Positions 39,160 to 48,063 of a stretch of 64,000 bases of DNA are shown one piece after another. Made by a program: the position numbers and the translations under genes. The notes beneath the pieces were generated by a model, which was not told the DNA's origin, made no database searches, and was given only the letters and a program-made list of their open reading frames with translations. The stretch's first letter is position 1; each line of letters opens with the position of its first letter. This DNA is from Ruegeria arenilitoris (GTDB lineage: Bacteria; Pseudomonadota; Alphaproteobacteria; Rhodobacterales; Rhodobacteraceae): the NCBI RefSeq assembly GCF_013030265.1, contig NZ_WPZQ01000002.1:124001-188000 (forward strand), given 5' to 3'.

Positions 39160-39525
39160 GGATCGGGGGTGCGGGTGCAACAGTCTGATCACTGCCAAGG
39201 TTCTTAGGAACCACGGTAGGACGCAAAGGCCAGGGGGCCAGAGCAGGGAGAGCAGGTCCTACGGATTTGTGTTTTACTGCAAGGGCTTACCGGTGGGTGA
39301 TCAGCCGATGTCGGGTCTCGTACCCATGCCGGGTGATCAACTTCTCAGAAGGTCAATGCGTGCTGCGAAGTACCCTCGCGTACAACGTGGCGGCTGCGGT
39401 CCTCCCGGGATCGGAGCAACTGGATCGGGACGTCCCTCGGGCGTGTCGACCCGGCAAGGCGTCAGGGGCATCCGTATGGGTGCATGCAAAGACCGCGTCT
39501 GCGCACCTGACGCCTTTTCCTTTTG
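39160..39525 (+). ncRNA. Candidate structured RNA, unclassified
   Basis: The stretch 38899-39732 has no credible protein gene. Within it are GGTTC TTAG GAACC flanked by CTGCC/GGTAG, GTAGGAC pairing with GTCCTAC (39216-39261 region), two copies of GGGTGATCA (39295, 39331), and a long stem AAGGCGTCAGG (39456-39466) with CCTGACGCCTT (39506-39516) followed by TTCCTTTT, which looks like a terminator. It does not match tmRNA, RNase P RNA, 6S or SRP RNA. GGACGCAAAGGCC resembles part of the c-di-GMP-I riboswitch core but the rest of that motif is missing. Confidence 0.35.
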
Positions 39526-39574
39526 CCGGACCCCGGTTTCATACAGGCTACCACTCACCACCCTGAAAAAGGGA

Positions 39575-39608
39575 ACGGGGTTCTTTCGCTTGCGCAAAAG
39601 AACCCCGT
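39575..39608. terminator. Strong hairpin, probable terminator of the entericidin gene
   Basis: ACGGGGTTCTTT pairs perfectly over 12 bp with AAAGAACCCCGT around a 10-base loop. On the minus strand, downstream of the entericidin gene, it is followed by TCCCTTTTTC. Confidence 0.6.
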
Positions 39609-39732
39609 AGTAGCGTCAGATGATGCAATGCCGCGTCTATGCACCTGTACTTTTGATTGTAGCTCGGCTCAGACCTTGCATCAACCATATATTGGGGTTG
39701 TGCGCGGCATTCTCACAATATGCAGAAAGAAG

Positions 39733-39870
39733 TCAGAGATTTTCCTGAACGTCAGTCGCTGCGCCCTGGATGGCATCGCCTGCTTTCTCGATATCTTTGC
39801 CAGCGCCTTTTGCGGTTTCGCAGGCGGTGAGGGCAAACAGGCTCAGACCAATCAGAAGTGTGCGGATCAT
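39733..39870 (-). CDS. Entericidin A/B family lipoprotein
   Basis: 45-residue lipoprotein. A lipobox (LFALTAC, Cys17) follows the signal peptide MIRTLLIGLS, and the mature 29 residues ETAKGAGKDIEKAGDAIQGA have the regular amphipathic pattern of entericidins, which are small envelope lipoproteins (EcnA/EcnB, described in E. coli as an antidote/toxin pair linked to stationary-phase lysis). Only one gene is present here. AAGGAG lies 6 bases before the ATG. Confidence 0.9.
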   Translation of the reverse strand: MIRTLLIGLSLFALTACETAKGAGKDIEKAGDAIQGAATDVQENL

Positions 39871-40199
39871 AGGTATCTCCTTGGCTACTCAGTTATTTTG
39901 TCGGTAGCACCTTTCTGAGGCCCGGGCCAGCATTTTGAGCGTTTTTGATTTCTGGTTATCTTGAGAAGGTGTTGGAATCTCGAACTGAATATACGTGCCG
40001 TTGCGCTGCAAACTGTCACGATCCTCATCAAAACCGCACCCAAAGGTGTGAATGCAGGGAGTTTTCAAGTGATCTCTTTGATTGCTGAACGCCAATCCGG
40101 AACGGCTCTGCCAGCTGGTTTGATCAACAGCCCTCAGGGTCGTGTGTAACTAGAGCGGCTTGCAGCGTTATTAACAACGCCAATCACTACCAGTCCCCG
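39871..40199. other. 329-base intergenic region without a gene
   Basis: Between the divergent-facing ends of the entericidin start and the ArsR stop. A low-quality 60-codon frame exists but lacks a start codon and SD. No repeat or RNA element is recognised. It must contain the entericidin promoter near 39880-39930. Confidence 0.5.
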
Positions 40200-40541
40200 T
40201 CAGGATTTGTCGTCGCTGCAAAACAGCTCGTAAACCACTTCAAGCATGCGGCGGGGGCGATCATCGGTCAGACGATAGTAGATAGCCTTGCCTTCGCGGC
40301 GCGGTGTCACGAGCCCTTCAAGACGGAGGCGGGACAATTGTTGGGAAACGGCAGCCTGGCGGGCAGACAGAAGCTCTTCCAGCTCGGTTACGGATTTCTC
40401 ACCGGAAACCAAATGACACAGGATCATTAAACGACCTTCATGACTGATCGCCTTGAGGAAATTCGATGCGCGCGTCGCATTATCGACCATTCGGTCGAGA
40501 TCTTCTGAAGTCATGTCCTGGGACAGCTGGGGAAGTGCCAT
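40200..40541 (-). CDS. ArsR-family repressor, SqrR/BigR-like persulfide sensor
   Basis: 113 residues with the ArsR winged helix (SVTELEELLSARQAAVSQQL then RREGKAIYYRL). Cys42 (MILCHLVSG) and Cys108 (ELFCSDDKS) are the only cysteines and match the positions (41 and 107) that form a tetrasulfide bridge in Rhodobacter SqrR; metal-binding ELCVC is absent. It is therefore probably a sulfide/persulfide-responsive repressor. Its expected target operon is at 53980-56179 in this window rather than adjacent. An inverted repeat at 40621 lies about 80 bases upstream of its start. Confidence 0.85.
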   Translation of the reverse strand: MALPQLSQDMTSEDLDRMVDNATRASNFLKAISHEGRLMILCHLVSGEKSVTELEELLSARQAAVSQQLSRLRLEGLVTPRREGKAIYYRLTDDRPRRMLEVVYELFCSDDKS

Positions 40542-40620
40542 CTAGATTGTTTTCCTTTCGGGCCCGGCTTGCGGGCTATTGTTCCCTTACGTAAGTTTCG
40601 CTGAAGGCGAGCCATTTCAG

Positions 40621-40639
40621 TACATGTTTCGAACATGTA
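40621..40639. promoter_or_regulatory. Inverted repeat upstream of the SqrR-like gene
   Basis: TACATGTT TCG AACATGTA is a perfect 8+8 repeat in an AT-rich stretch between arsR-type gene and clpP. It lies in the 373-base region 40542-40914, which has no gene. It may be an operator; it does not resemble the sequence upstream of the sulfur operon. Confidence 0.4.
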
Positions 40640-40914
40640 TTTCTATATGTATGGATCAAAATAGCGTGATGGATAACGGGGAAAATGCCGGAATATGACT
40701 CCCTAGTGCGTCTATGCGGCATTCGGCTTGCGGATTTTAGCGGTCGAAGTAACGCTCAGTAGTTCAGCAGTCCCTGCTCCCCATTCGCCACGAATCCTAC
40801 ATTAGCGAAGCGATGTCTGCTGCACCCCTTGCGGCCCCCCGGTGCCGATACTAAGACTCATGTAACTATTCTTCGGGTAGTGTCCCGATCCATTGCAAAG
40901 CAGGCAGGTTCCGA

Positions 40915-41547
40915 ATGTTCGATCCAGTTGACACCTATATGAATACGCTCGTTCCCATGGTCGTCGAGCAGACCAGCCGGGGTGAGCGGGCTTACGACAT
41001 TTTCTCGCGCCTGCTGAAGGAGCGGATCATCTTCATCAATGGCCCGATCCACGACGGAATGAGCCATCTGGTTGTTGCACAGTTGCTGCATCTTGAGGCG
41101 GAAAACCCGAACAAGGAAATCTCGATCTACATCAACTCGCCCGGCGGCGTGGTGACCAGCGGTTTGTCGATTTACGACACAATGCAGTACATCAAGCCGA
41201 AATGTTCGACGTTGGTGATCGGTCAGGCAGCATCGATGGGATCAGTTCTGCTGGCCGGTGGCGAGAAGGGCATGCGCTTTTCACTGCCCAACAGCCGTAT
41301 CATGGTGCACCAGCCCAGCGGCGGGTATCAGGGTCAGGCCAGCGATATCATGATCCATGCTGCCGAAACGCAGAAACTCAAGGATCGCCTGTATGATATC
41401 TATGTGCGTCATACCGGACAGACCAAAAAAGCTGTTGAAAAAGCTCTGGATCGTGACAATTTCATGAGCCCGGAAGAGGCGAAAGAGTGGGGTCACATCG
41501 ACGAAATCGTCGAGAACCGCGCTAAGATGGATGTTGAAGAAAGCTAA
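40915..41547 (+). CDS. clpP: ATP-dependent Clp protease proteolytic subunit
   Basis: 210 residues. The catalytic triad is Ser107 (GQAASMGS), His132 (MVHQPSGG) and Asp181 (DRDN). ClpP forms a tetradecameric chamber fed by ClpX or ClpA. CAGG lies 6-8 bases before the ATG. The upstream region holds CTTG at 40828 and CGATACTAAG near 40846, which could be a heat-shock (RpoH) promoter, but this is weak. clpX follows after 131 bases with a hairpin between. Confidence 0.98.
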   Translation: MFDPVDTYMNTLVPMVVEQTSRGERAYDIFSRLLKERIIFINGPIHDGMSHLVVAQLLHLEAENPNKEISIYINSPGGVVTSGLSIYDTMQYIKPKCSTLVIGQAASMGSVLLAGGEKGMRFSLPNSRIMVHQPSGGYQGQASDIMIHAAETQKLKDRLYDIYVRHTGQTKKAVEKALDRDNFMSPEEAKEWGHIDEIVENRAKMDVEES

Positions 41548-41555
41548 GATCAAAA

Positions 41556-41576
41556 CCTCGCGCGTGTAGCGCGAGG
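41556..41576 (+). terminator. Hairpin between clpP and clpX
   Basis: CCTCGCGC GTGTA GCGCGAGG is a perfect 8-bp stem just after clpP, followed by TGTGATTTTG. It may attenuate read-through into clpX or protect clpP mRNA. Confidence 0.5.
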
Positions 41577-41678
41577 TGTGATTTTGAGATTGTAGCTGCC
41601 ACAGTGCTGGCCTAAGCTGCATGAACAGGCGCAAGCGCGACGCAGCGGCGCGCAGGGATGGAGCCCGAAAGGTAGATC

Positions 41679-42947
41679 ATGGCGACGAATTCAGGCGGTG
41701 ACAGCAAGAACACGCTCTACTGCAGTTTCTGCGGCAAGAGTCAGCATGAGGTGCGTAAACTGATTGCGGGCCCGACGGTGTTCATCTGTGACGAATGCGT
41801 CGAACTGTGCATGGACATCATTCGCGAAGAAACCAAGGCCAGTGGCCTTAAATCTTCGGATGGTGTGCCGACACCAAAAGACATCTGCGAAGTTCTGGAT
41901 GACTATGTTATCGGTCAGGCCACTGCCAAGCGGGTTCTGTCGGTTGCGGTTCACAACCATTACAAGCGCCTTAATCATGCTCAGAAAGCGGGCAGCGATA
42001 TTGAGTTGGCCAAGTCCAACATCCTGCTGATCGGTCCGACCGGTTGCGGTAAGACGCTGCTTGCGCAGACTTTGGCGCGCATTCTGGATGTTCCGTTTAC
42101 CATGGCGGACGCGACCACACTGACCGAAGCCGGTTACGTGGGCGAGGATGTTGAGAACATCATCCTCAAACTGCTTCAGGCCAGCGAGTACAATGTCGAG
42201 CGCGCGCAGCGCGGCATCGTCTATATCGACGAGGTCGACAAGATCACGCGCAAGTCCGAAAACCCTTCGATCACCCGTGATGTCTCGGGTGAGGGTGTTC
42301 AGCAAGCGCTGCTGAAACTGATGGAAGGCACCGTTGCCAGCGTTCCACCCCAGGGTGGCCGCAAGCATCCGCAGCAGGAATTTCTGCAGGTTGATACAAC
42401 GAATATCCTGTTCATCTGTGGTGGTGCGTTCGCCGGGCTGGATAAGATTATCGCACAACGTGGCAAAGGCTCGGCCATGGGCTTTGGTGCCGACGTTCGT
42501 GACAATGATGACCGCGGTGTTGGTGAGATCTTCAAGGACCTCGAGCCCGAGGATCTGCTAAAGTTTGGTTTGATCCCGGAATTTGTCGGTCGTCTGCCGG
42601 TTCTGGCGACGCTGGAGGACCTGGATGAGGACGCACTTGTTACCATCCTGACCAAGCCCAAGAACGCGCTGGTTAAGCAATACCAGCGTCTGTTCGAGCT
42701 TGAAGATGCCGAGCTGGCCTTTACCGATGATGCGCTGAAGGCGATCGCGAAGAAGGCCATTGAGCGTAAAACCGGTGCACGCGGGTTGCGCTCGATCCTC
42801 GAAGATATACTGCTGGACACGATGTTCGAACTGCCAGGTCTGAAGAACGTGACCGAGGTGGTGGTGAACGAAGAGGCGGTGACTTCGGAATCGCAACCGC
42901 TCATCATTTATGCGGATGCCGGTCCCGAATCGGCGTCAGCTGGCTGA
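41679..42947 (+). CDS. clpX: ATP-dependent Clp protease ATP-binding subunit ClpX
   Basis: 422 residues. The N-terminal zinc-binding domain has [11 protein letters not shown] and [10 protein letters not shown] (four cysteines). The AAA+ module has Walker A GPTGCGKT, Walker [10 protein letters not shown], the [16 protein letters not shown] pore region, and the C-terminal IGF-type loop region. It unfolds substrates for ClpP. In alphaproteobacteria it degrades cell-cycle regulators such as CtrA, which ties in with gcrA and gapR nearby. Confidence 0.98.
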   Translation: MATNSGGDSKNTLYCSFCGKSQHEVRKLIAGPTVFICDECVELCMDIIREETKASGLKSSDGVPTPKDICEVLDDYVIGQATAKRVLSVAVHNHYKRLNHAQKAGSDIELAKSNILLIGPTGCGKTLLAQTLARILDVPFTMADATTLTEAGYVGEDVENIILKLLQASEYNVERAQRGIVYIDEVDKITRKSENPSITRDVSGEGVQQALLKLMEGTVASVPPQGGRKHPQQEFLQVDTTNILFICGGAFAGLDKIIAQRGKGSAMGFGADVRDNDDRGVGEIFKDLEPEDLLKFGLIPEFVGRLPVLATLEDLDEDALVTILTKPKNALVKQYQRLFELEDAELAFTDDALKAIAKKAIERKTGARGLRSILEDILLDTMFELPGLKNVTEVVVNEEAVTSESQPLIIYADAGPESASAG

Positions 42948-42970
42948 ACTCAGAGAGTTTCCGAATTTAC

Positions 42971-42998
42971 ACGGCGCGGTATCATCCGCGCCGTTTTC
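42971..42998 (+). terminator. Rho-independent terminator of clpX
   Basis: ACGGCGCGG TATCAT CCGCGCCGT is a perfect 9-bp stem followed by TTTC, 24 bases after the clpX stop and just before the RidA gene. Confidence 0.75.
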
Positions 42999-43011
42999 AT
43001 ATGAGGGCACA

Positions 43012-43374
43012 ATGACAATCAAGCGTATTTCTTCAGGTGGTGAGTTTGAGGCAAAGGTCGGATATTGCCGGGCTGTCGTCGCGGGTGGCTGGGTGCACGT
43101 TGCCGGTACTGTCGGTCAGGGTGACGGCGCGGCCGAGCAGTGTCGGTCAGCGTTGGCTGTCATAGAAAAGGCCCTGACGGATGCTGGTGCGTCTTTTGCC
43201 GATGTGGTGCGCGTCACTTACATGCTGCCGGACCGTGCCGAGTTCGAGCCTTGCTGGCCCATTCTGGCTGAAACCTTTGGTGAGAACCCGCCAGCGGCGA
43301 CGATGATCGAATGTGGTCTGATCGATCCAAAGTACCGGATCGAAATCGAAGTGACTGCAATCTTGCCGGAATAA
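43012..43374 (+). CDS. RidA (YjgF/Rid) family protein
   Basis: 120 residues with the Rid fold: VAGGWVHVAGTVGQGDGAAE, ALAVIEKALTDAGASFADVV, RVTYMLPDRAEF and the closing IEVTAILPE. The conserved arginine that binds carboxylates in active RidA (usually within the segment R-x-C...E) is not clearly placed here, so it may be a Rid subfamily without imine deaminase activity. GAGGG lies 4-5 bases before ATG 43012. Confidence 0.88.
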   Translation: MTIKRISSGGEFEAKVGYCRAVVAGGWVHVAGTVGQGDGAAEQCRSALAVIEKALTDAGASFADVVRVTYMLPDRAEFEPCWPILAETFGENPPAATMIECGLIDPKYRIEIEVTAILPE

Positions 43375-43452
43375 GGGCTGCGGCCCTGCTGACACTGGAC
43401 CTTGGTCGGCCTTTGGTCCATATCTTCAGGAGCATAACTGCCGGAGGCGCCA

Positions 43453-43836
43453 ATGGGAATCCTGAACACTCTTTTACGAGCTGTGACCTGGTGGAACGGG
43501 GCGACCCTGAACACGCAGATTTTCACCGCGCGCAAGGGTATCAAGGTTGGCGAAGATGATCAGGGCAACGTGTTTTACCACAACGCCGATGACAGCAAGC
43601 GCTGGGTCATTTTCAATGGCGAAGCCGAAGCAAGCCGGATTGATCCGGACTGGCATGGTTGGCTGCATCGCACCTGGGATGAACCTCCGACAGAAAAACC
43701 GTTAAAGCACAAATCCTGGGAGCTGCCGCATCAGGAAAACCTGACCGGCACCGCATTGGCCTATACGCCGGCGGGATCTCTGCGCCGACCGGACCCGGTT
43801 GAGCGCAAGGATTATGAGGCCTGGAGCCCTGAATAG
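43453..43836 (+). CDS. NDUFA12 subunit of NADH:ubiquinone oxidoreductase
   Basis: 127 residues with the family signature: [51 protein letters not shown] and [13 protein letters not shown]. It is the supernumerary complex I subunit shared by alphaproteobacteria and mitochondria, at the base of the peripheral arm. It is not linked to the nuo operon, which is the usual arrangement. It begins a three-gene unit with mlaD and DUF2155. Confidence 0.95.
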   Translation: MGILNTLLRAVTWWNGATLNTQIFTARKGIKVGEDDQGNVFYHNADDSKRWVIFNGEAEASRIDPDWHGWLHRTWDEPPTEKPLKHKSWELPHQENLTGTALAYTPAGSLRRPDPVERKDYEAWSPE

Positions 43837-43848
43837 GCGAGGCGAGCA

Positions 43849-44301
43849 ATGTCTACCCACAACATGACCGAAGTTCTTGTCGGCGGAGCCGTGCTGGCTT
43901 GCGCCGTCGCGTTTGGCGTCTATGCGAGCCAGTCCACAGGCCTGTCTCAGAACCGGGCCGGGTATGAATTGGGCGCATCATTCCGTTCACTGGAAGGCGT
44001 CGGGATCGGCACCGACGTGCGGTTGGCTGGTGTGAAGATCGGGACCGTTACGAACGTTGCGCTCAATCCCGAGACATACCGTGCTGATACGACCTTTTCG
44101 GTTGCTGACGGTATCCAGATTCCGGATGACAGCGCCATCGTCATTTCCTCGGAAGGTCTGCTGGGCGGTAACTTCGTTGAGGTCATGCCGGGCGGATCAC
44201 CGTTCTATTTTGAGCCCGGAGACGAGGTGGAGGATACACAAGGTGCGGTCAGCCTGATCTCGCTGTTGGTCAAGTTTGTTGCCGGGGACAGTAGCGAATG
44301 A
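43849..44301 (+). CDS. mlaD: MlaD family outer-membrane lipid-asymmetry protein
   Basis: 150 residues: one N-terminal membrane anchor (residues about 8-26, VLVGGAVLACAVAFGVYA), then an MCE domain (YELGASFRSLEGVGIGTDVR LAGVKIG) and a C-terminal tail. MlaD is the periplasmic substrate-binding ring of the Mla phospholipid transporter in the inner membrane. The ATPase and permease are elsewhere. It starts 12 bases after NDUFA12 and overlaps DUF2155 by four bases. Confidence 0.93.
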   Translation: MSTHNMTEVLVGGAVLACAVAFGVYASQSTGLSQNRAGYELGASFRSLEGVGIGTDVRLAGVKIGTVTNVALNPETYRADTTFSVADGIQIPDDSAIVISSEGLLGGNFVEVMPGGSPFYFEPGDEVEDTQGAVSLISLLVKFVAGDSSE

Positions 44302-44666
44302 TGCGGGCTGCTATTTTTGCATTGCTGCTGGCCGGTACGGGTGCTGCTGCTCAGCAAAAGGTGGAATCCGGCCCGGGCGCGATGCTGCGTGGGCTGGATA
44401 AGGTCAGCGGGCAGACCGTTGATGTCGAACTGCAGAGCGGCCAGACAGAGGCCATATTCGGGCTGGATGTTGCCCTTGGGGATTGTCGATACCCCGCGGA
44501 TAACCCGACTGGGGATGCCTTCGCCTATCTGACAATCTGGGAAAGTGGCAAATCAGAGCAGCTGTTCGATGGCTGGATGATTGCGACCTCTCCCGCGCTG
44601 AATGCACTGGATCACGCGCGTTATGACGTCTGGGTGATCCGCTGTATCACGCCATCCGCCGACTGA
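44298..44666 (+). CDS. DUF2155 domain protein, secreted
   Basis: 122 residues with a signal peptide (residues 1-18) and the DUF2155 core: AMLRGLDKVSGQTVDVELQS, LGDCRYPADNP, FDGWMIATSPALNALDHARYD and VWVIRC. The function is unknown, but it is always near complex I or Mla genes in these bacteria. The ATG overlaps the mlaD stop as ATGA, so they are translationally coupled. Its last 46 bases overlap the end of aat on the other strand. Confidence 0.92.
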   Translation: MMRAAIFALLLAGTGAAAQQKVESGPGAMLRGLDKVSGQTVDVELQSGQTEAIFGLDVALGDCRYPADNPTGDAFAYLTIWESGKSEQLFDGWMIATSPALNALDHARYDVWVIRCITPSAD

Positions 44667-45253
44667 GCGATTGCGGCAGTAAAATCTGCGCTGGCGTTAA
44701 TCGCTTCTTCAAGCTCTCGGCGATACTGGTTGCGTGGGATTTCGATCGCGCCCAATGATGCCAGATGCGCAGTCAGAAACTGTGTGTCAAACAATCGGAA
44801 CCCGGTTTGGCGCAGACGGTCCACCAGATAGGCCAATGCAACCTTCGATGCGTCTGTGCGGCGTGAGAACATGCTTTCCCCAAAGAAAGCCGCCCCCAGC
44901 ACAACGCCATAGACGCCGCCAACTAGCTGATTTTCCTCCCAGACTTCGAGAGAATGCGCGTGGCCGGATTGATGAAGGTCCAGATACAAGCCGCGTAACT
45001 CGGCGTTGATCCATGTGTCTGTACGATCTGCGCAGCCATCAACGACACCTGCAAAGTGTTGGTCGATTGACACCTCAAACCCGCTGTTGCGAATTCGGCG
45101 CGCGAGGCTGCGTGAGATATGAAATCCATCCAGCGGGAAGACACCACGAAATTTTGGATCGACCCAGAAAAGCTCGGGATCGTCACGATGTTCTGCCATC
45201 GGAAAAATGCCGATGGAATACCCATGCAGGAGGAGTTCGGGTGAAAGGCTCAT
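44621..45253 (-). CDS. aat: Leucyl/phenylalanyl-tRNA--protein transferase
   Basis: 210 residues. It adds Leu or Phe to N-terminal Arg/Lys of proteins, marking them for ClpAP. Typical segments: LLLHGYSIGIFPMAEHRDDP, LFWVDPKFRGVFPL, TWINAELRGLYLDLHQSGHA, HSLEVWEENQLVGGVYGV and FFGESMFSRRTDASKVAL. It follows accC by 48 bases, an arrangement seen in the group. Confidence 0.96.
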   Translation of the reverse strand: MSLSPELLLHGYSIGIFPMAEHRDDPELFWVDPKFRGVFPLDGFHISRSLARRIRNSGFEVSIDQHFAGVVDGCADRTDTWINAELRGLYLDLHQSGHAHSLEVWEENQLVGGVYGVVLGAAFFGESMFSRRTDASKVALAYLVDRLRQTGFRLFDTQFLTAHLASLGAIEIPRNQYRRELEEAINASADFTAAIAQSADGVIQRITQTS

Positions 45254-45301
45254 GCAGAATACCCGAAGGTCGAAGAGCGTTCGCCCTTCGACCTTACAGA
45301 C

Positions 45302-46651
45302 TTATTGGGCCATGTTCTCCGCAAGCCAGTGCTCCAGCCAGTGGATGTTGTAGTCACCGCTGTGAATGTCTGGTTCCTGCAGCAGAGCGTGGAACAAGGG
45401 CACAGTCGTGTCGATGCCATCCACGATCAGTTCACCCAAAGCACGGTTCAGGCGTGCCAGCGCCTCATCCCGGTCGCGGCCCTGCACGATCAGCTTGGCA
45501 ATCAGCGAGTCATAGTAGGGTGGAATGGAATAGCCGTCATAGAGTGCTGAATCCATCCGTACGCCAAGACCGCCAGGTGCGTGATAGGCAGAAATCTTGC
45601 CCGGGCAGGGTGAGAAGTTTGGCAGTTTCTCGGCATTGATCCGAACTTCGATGGCGTGGCCATTGATTTCCAGATCGTCCTGACCGAACGACATCGGTTC
45701 GCCCGCTGCGACGCGAATTTGCTCGCGCACCAGATCGACACCAAAGATGCCTTCGGTCACCGGGTGCTCCACCTGCAGACGCGTGTTCATCTCGATGAAA
45801 TAGAATTCACCGTTTTCGTACAGGAATTCGATGGTGCCTGCGCCGATATAGTTGATCTTGGCAACCGCGTCGGCACAGATCTTACCGATCTTGGCGCGCT
45901 CTTCCGGAGTGATGCTGGGGCCGGGGGCCTCTTCGAACACCTTCTGGTGACGACGCTGCAACGAGCAGTCGCGTTCGCCCAGATGGACCGCTTTGCCTTT
46001 GCCATCACCGAAGACCTGAATCTCGATATGACGCGGTGTGGTCAGATATTTCTCGATATAGACTTCGTCATTGCCAAAGGCAGCCTTGCCCTCGGCGCGT
46101 GCGGTCATGAACGCACTTTCCATTTCATCAGCGCTTTGCGCGACTTTCATGCCGCGACCGCCGCCACCAGCGGTGGCTTTGATGATGACGGGATAACCGA
46201 ATTCTTCACCGATTTTCTTGGCCGCAGCCAAATCTGGAACACCACCGTCTGAACCCGGAACACAGGGAACACCCAGTTCCTTCATCGTGTCCTTGGCTGT
46301 GATCTTGTCGCCCATGACGCGGATATGTTCTGCGGTGGGGCCGATGAAGGTGATGCCGTGATCTTCGACGATCTGCACGAATTCGGCATTTTCGGACAAA
46401 AAGCCATAACCGGGGTGGATCGCTTGCGCGCCTGTGATCTCACAGGCCGAAATGATCGCGGGTACCGACAGATAGCTCTGCGGGCTGGGTGCCGGGCCGA
46501 TGCAGACCGATTCGTCGGCCATACGTACATGCATCGCGTCGCTGTCGGCGGTCGAATGCACGGCAACCGTCGCAATACCCATCTCGCGCGCGGCGCGGAT
46601 CACACGCAGGGCGATCTCGCCTCGGTTGGCAATCAGGATCTTGTCGAACAT
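45302..46651 (-). CDS. accC: Acetyl-CoA carboxylase biotin carboxylase subunit
   Basis: 449 residues. The ATP-grasp fold shows the Gly-rich lid [14 protein letters not shown], the bicarbonate/biotin site residues in [16 protein letters not shown], and [19 protein letters not shown]. It carboxylates biotin on AccB with ATP and bicarbonate, the first half of the fatty-acid committing step. It starts 9 bases after accB. Confidence 0.98.
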   Translation of the reverse strand: MFDKILIANRGEIALRVIRAAREMGIATVAVHSTADSDAMHVRMADESVCIGPAPSPQSYLSVPAIISACEITGAQAIHPGYGFLSENAEFVQIVEDHGITFIGPTAEHIRVMGDKITAKDTMKELGVPCVPGSDGGVPDLAAAKKIGEEFGYPVIIKATAGGGGRGMKVAQSADEMESAFMTARAEGKAAFGNDEVYIEKYLTTPRHIEIQVFGDGKGKAVHLGERDCSLQRRHQKVFEEAPGPSITPEERAKIGKICADAVAKINYIGAGTIEFLYENGEFYFIEMNTRLQVEHPVTEGIFGVDLVREQIRVAAGEPMSFGQDDLEINGHAIEVRINAEKLPNFSPCPGKISAYHAPGGLGVRMDSALYDGYSIPPYYDSLIAKLIVQGRDRDEALARLNRALGELIVDGIDTTVPLFHALLQEPDIHSGDYNIHWLEHWLAENMAQ

Positions 46652-46660
46652 GGGCCCGCC

Positions 46661-47161
46661 TTACTCGATGATAACCAGAGGGGTGCCGAATTCGACGGCG
46701 TCACCATCGCTGACCAGAATACGCTTGATGGTACCCGATTTGGGTGCGTGGATATGATTCATGGTCTTCATAGCTTCGACGATCAACAGCGTGTCGCCTT
46801 CGGATACTGATGCGCCAACGGTGATAAAGGCGGGTGCGCCCGGCTCGGGCTGCATGTAGACAGTGCCAACCATGGGTGAGGTTACCGCGCCCGGGTGGCT
46901 TGCCGGATCTTCCGCGGCTGCGGGTGCTTCGGCCGGGGCTGGCGCTGCAGCGGGTGCTGCGGCTGCAGGTGCTGCAGCGGCTGGAACGGCCACCTGAACC
47001 GGAGCAGCTACGGCTTGGTTCATCCGGCTGACACGAACGTTCAGGCTGTCTTCTTCGCCATATTCACGTTTGACCTGCAGTTCGGTCAGGTCGTTTTCGC
47101 GCAGCAGTTCGGCCAAGGCCTTGATGAACGCCACATCCGCTTCGTGTTTGGTATCTGTCAT
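46661..47161 (-). CDS. accB: Acetyl-CoA carboxylase biotin carboxyl carrier protein
   Basis: 166 residues. The biotinyl lysine is K132 in EAMKTMNH. Residues about 55-85 are an Ala/Pro linker. The closing [16 protein letters not shown] is the usual second half of the lipoyl/biotinyl fold. First gene of accB-accC-aat; AGGACACTC precedes the ATG. Confidence 0.97.
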   Translation of the reverse strand: MTDTKHEADVAFIKALAELLRENDLTELQVKREYGEEDSLNVRVSRMNQAVAAPVQVAVPAAAAPAAAAPAAAPAPAEAPAAAEDPASHPGAVTSPMVGTVYMQPEPGAPAFITVGASVSEGDTLLIVEAMKTMNHIHAPKSGTIKRILVSDGDAVEFGTPLVIIE

Positions 47162-47311
47162 GAGTGTCCTCGACGGTTCCCCTTTGGCCCGTCTGTTTTT
47201 GCGGGCTTGGTCTAATTACGCAGCGTTATAAGCCATGCAGTCGGCCATGAAAAGCGCAGTCTCAGCCTGTCAAATGGGGGTTTTTGTGTACATTGCGAGA
47301 GGCAAGCTGGA

Positions 47312-47848
47312 TCAGAGTGGCATCCCCGACAATTTCGCCACCAGTTCGGGCAGTTTTCGAGCGCCAAACTTCTCCAGCAATCGGGCCCGATAAGCCTCGA
47401 CTGTGCGATAACTCAGGCCAAGTTCAGCCCCGATTTCTTTTGCGGACAACCCTCTGCACGACATGATCGCCACTTCGCGCTCACGCTGTGTAAGTTCTAC
47501 TAATGGGCGCTCTTCGGAGATGTCGGAAAAGCTCCAGATGCCGTGGCGGAAAGGATCGTCCGGTGTCAGTGACCGTCCGCGTGCCCGGCACCAGAACAGA
47601 TCGCCATTCCGGCGTCGCATGACCCGTTCGTCCGTATAGTAGCCCGTGTCTCGCATCACCTGCAGGCTGCGCGCGCCGATGCGTTCCCAATCCGCAACTG
47701 ACGGATAGAGGTGCAACAATGGCATATTGCGATACTCTTCCTCACTGCCGCCAAAGGTACGGGCAAACTGCAAATTGCAGCGCCGGATGATCCGGTTCTC
47801 AAGCTCAACGAGCCCGATCGGGGCGTATTCAAAGGCTGGATCGCTCAT
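47312..47848 (-). CDS. PAS domain LuxR-type transcriptional regulator
   Basis: 178 residues. Residues about 5-105 are a PAS domain (YAPIGLVELENRIIRRCNLQ; RRRNGDLFWCRARGRSL), and residues about 112-172 the LuxR/GerE helix-turn-helix (LTQREREVAIMSCRGLSAKE through LGLSYRTVEAYRARLLEKFG). There is no receiver or autoinducer-binding domain. The PAS input could sense redox or a small ligand. ATG 47848 is chosen because the PAS domain starts directly after it. It is divergent from the ScfR-like gene. Confidence 0.88.
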   Translation of the reverse strand: MSDPAFEYAPIGLVELENRIIRRCNLQFARTFGGSEEEYRNMPLLHLYPSVADWERIGARSLQVMRDTGYYTDERVMRRRNGDLFWCRARGRSLTPDDPFRHGIWSFSDISEERPLVELTQREREVAIMSCRGLSAKEIGAELGLSYRTVEAYRARLLEKFGARKLPELVAKLSGMPL

Positions 47849-48063
47849 ATACCTATGGTGACGCGTATTGGGGCAGAATTGAAGGGGCGAAACTCTCAAT
47901 CACTTGGCTGAATGATGGGCTCTTGAGTGATATTAAACCGGAAAAGTAGTAAATCCTGTAAATGTGCTTTGAAAATAGGACTGCAACCAATAACAATTAA
48001 ACAACTATTCTGAAAAATCGTGTGCCCGGCCGAAAAGCGGGCGACGCCACCTTAGGGAAAGTT

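Noticed and set aside
39195-39270. c-di-GMP-I riboswitch
   Set aside because: Only GGACGCAAAGGCC resembles the core; the tetraloop receptor and the closing GGUAGC-type segment are not found, and no downstream gene is controlled.
39160-39525. tmRNA or RNase P RNA
   Set aside because: No tag peptide frame, no tRNA-like TPsiC arm, and none of the conserved RNase P sequence blocks were found.
39155-39610. 151-codon plus-strand frame over the RNA candidate
   Set aside because: Composition is rich in Cys/Gly/Arg/Pro without a domain, SD is absent, and the 3' part runs through two strong hairpins.
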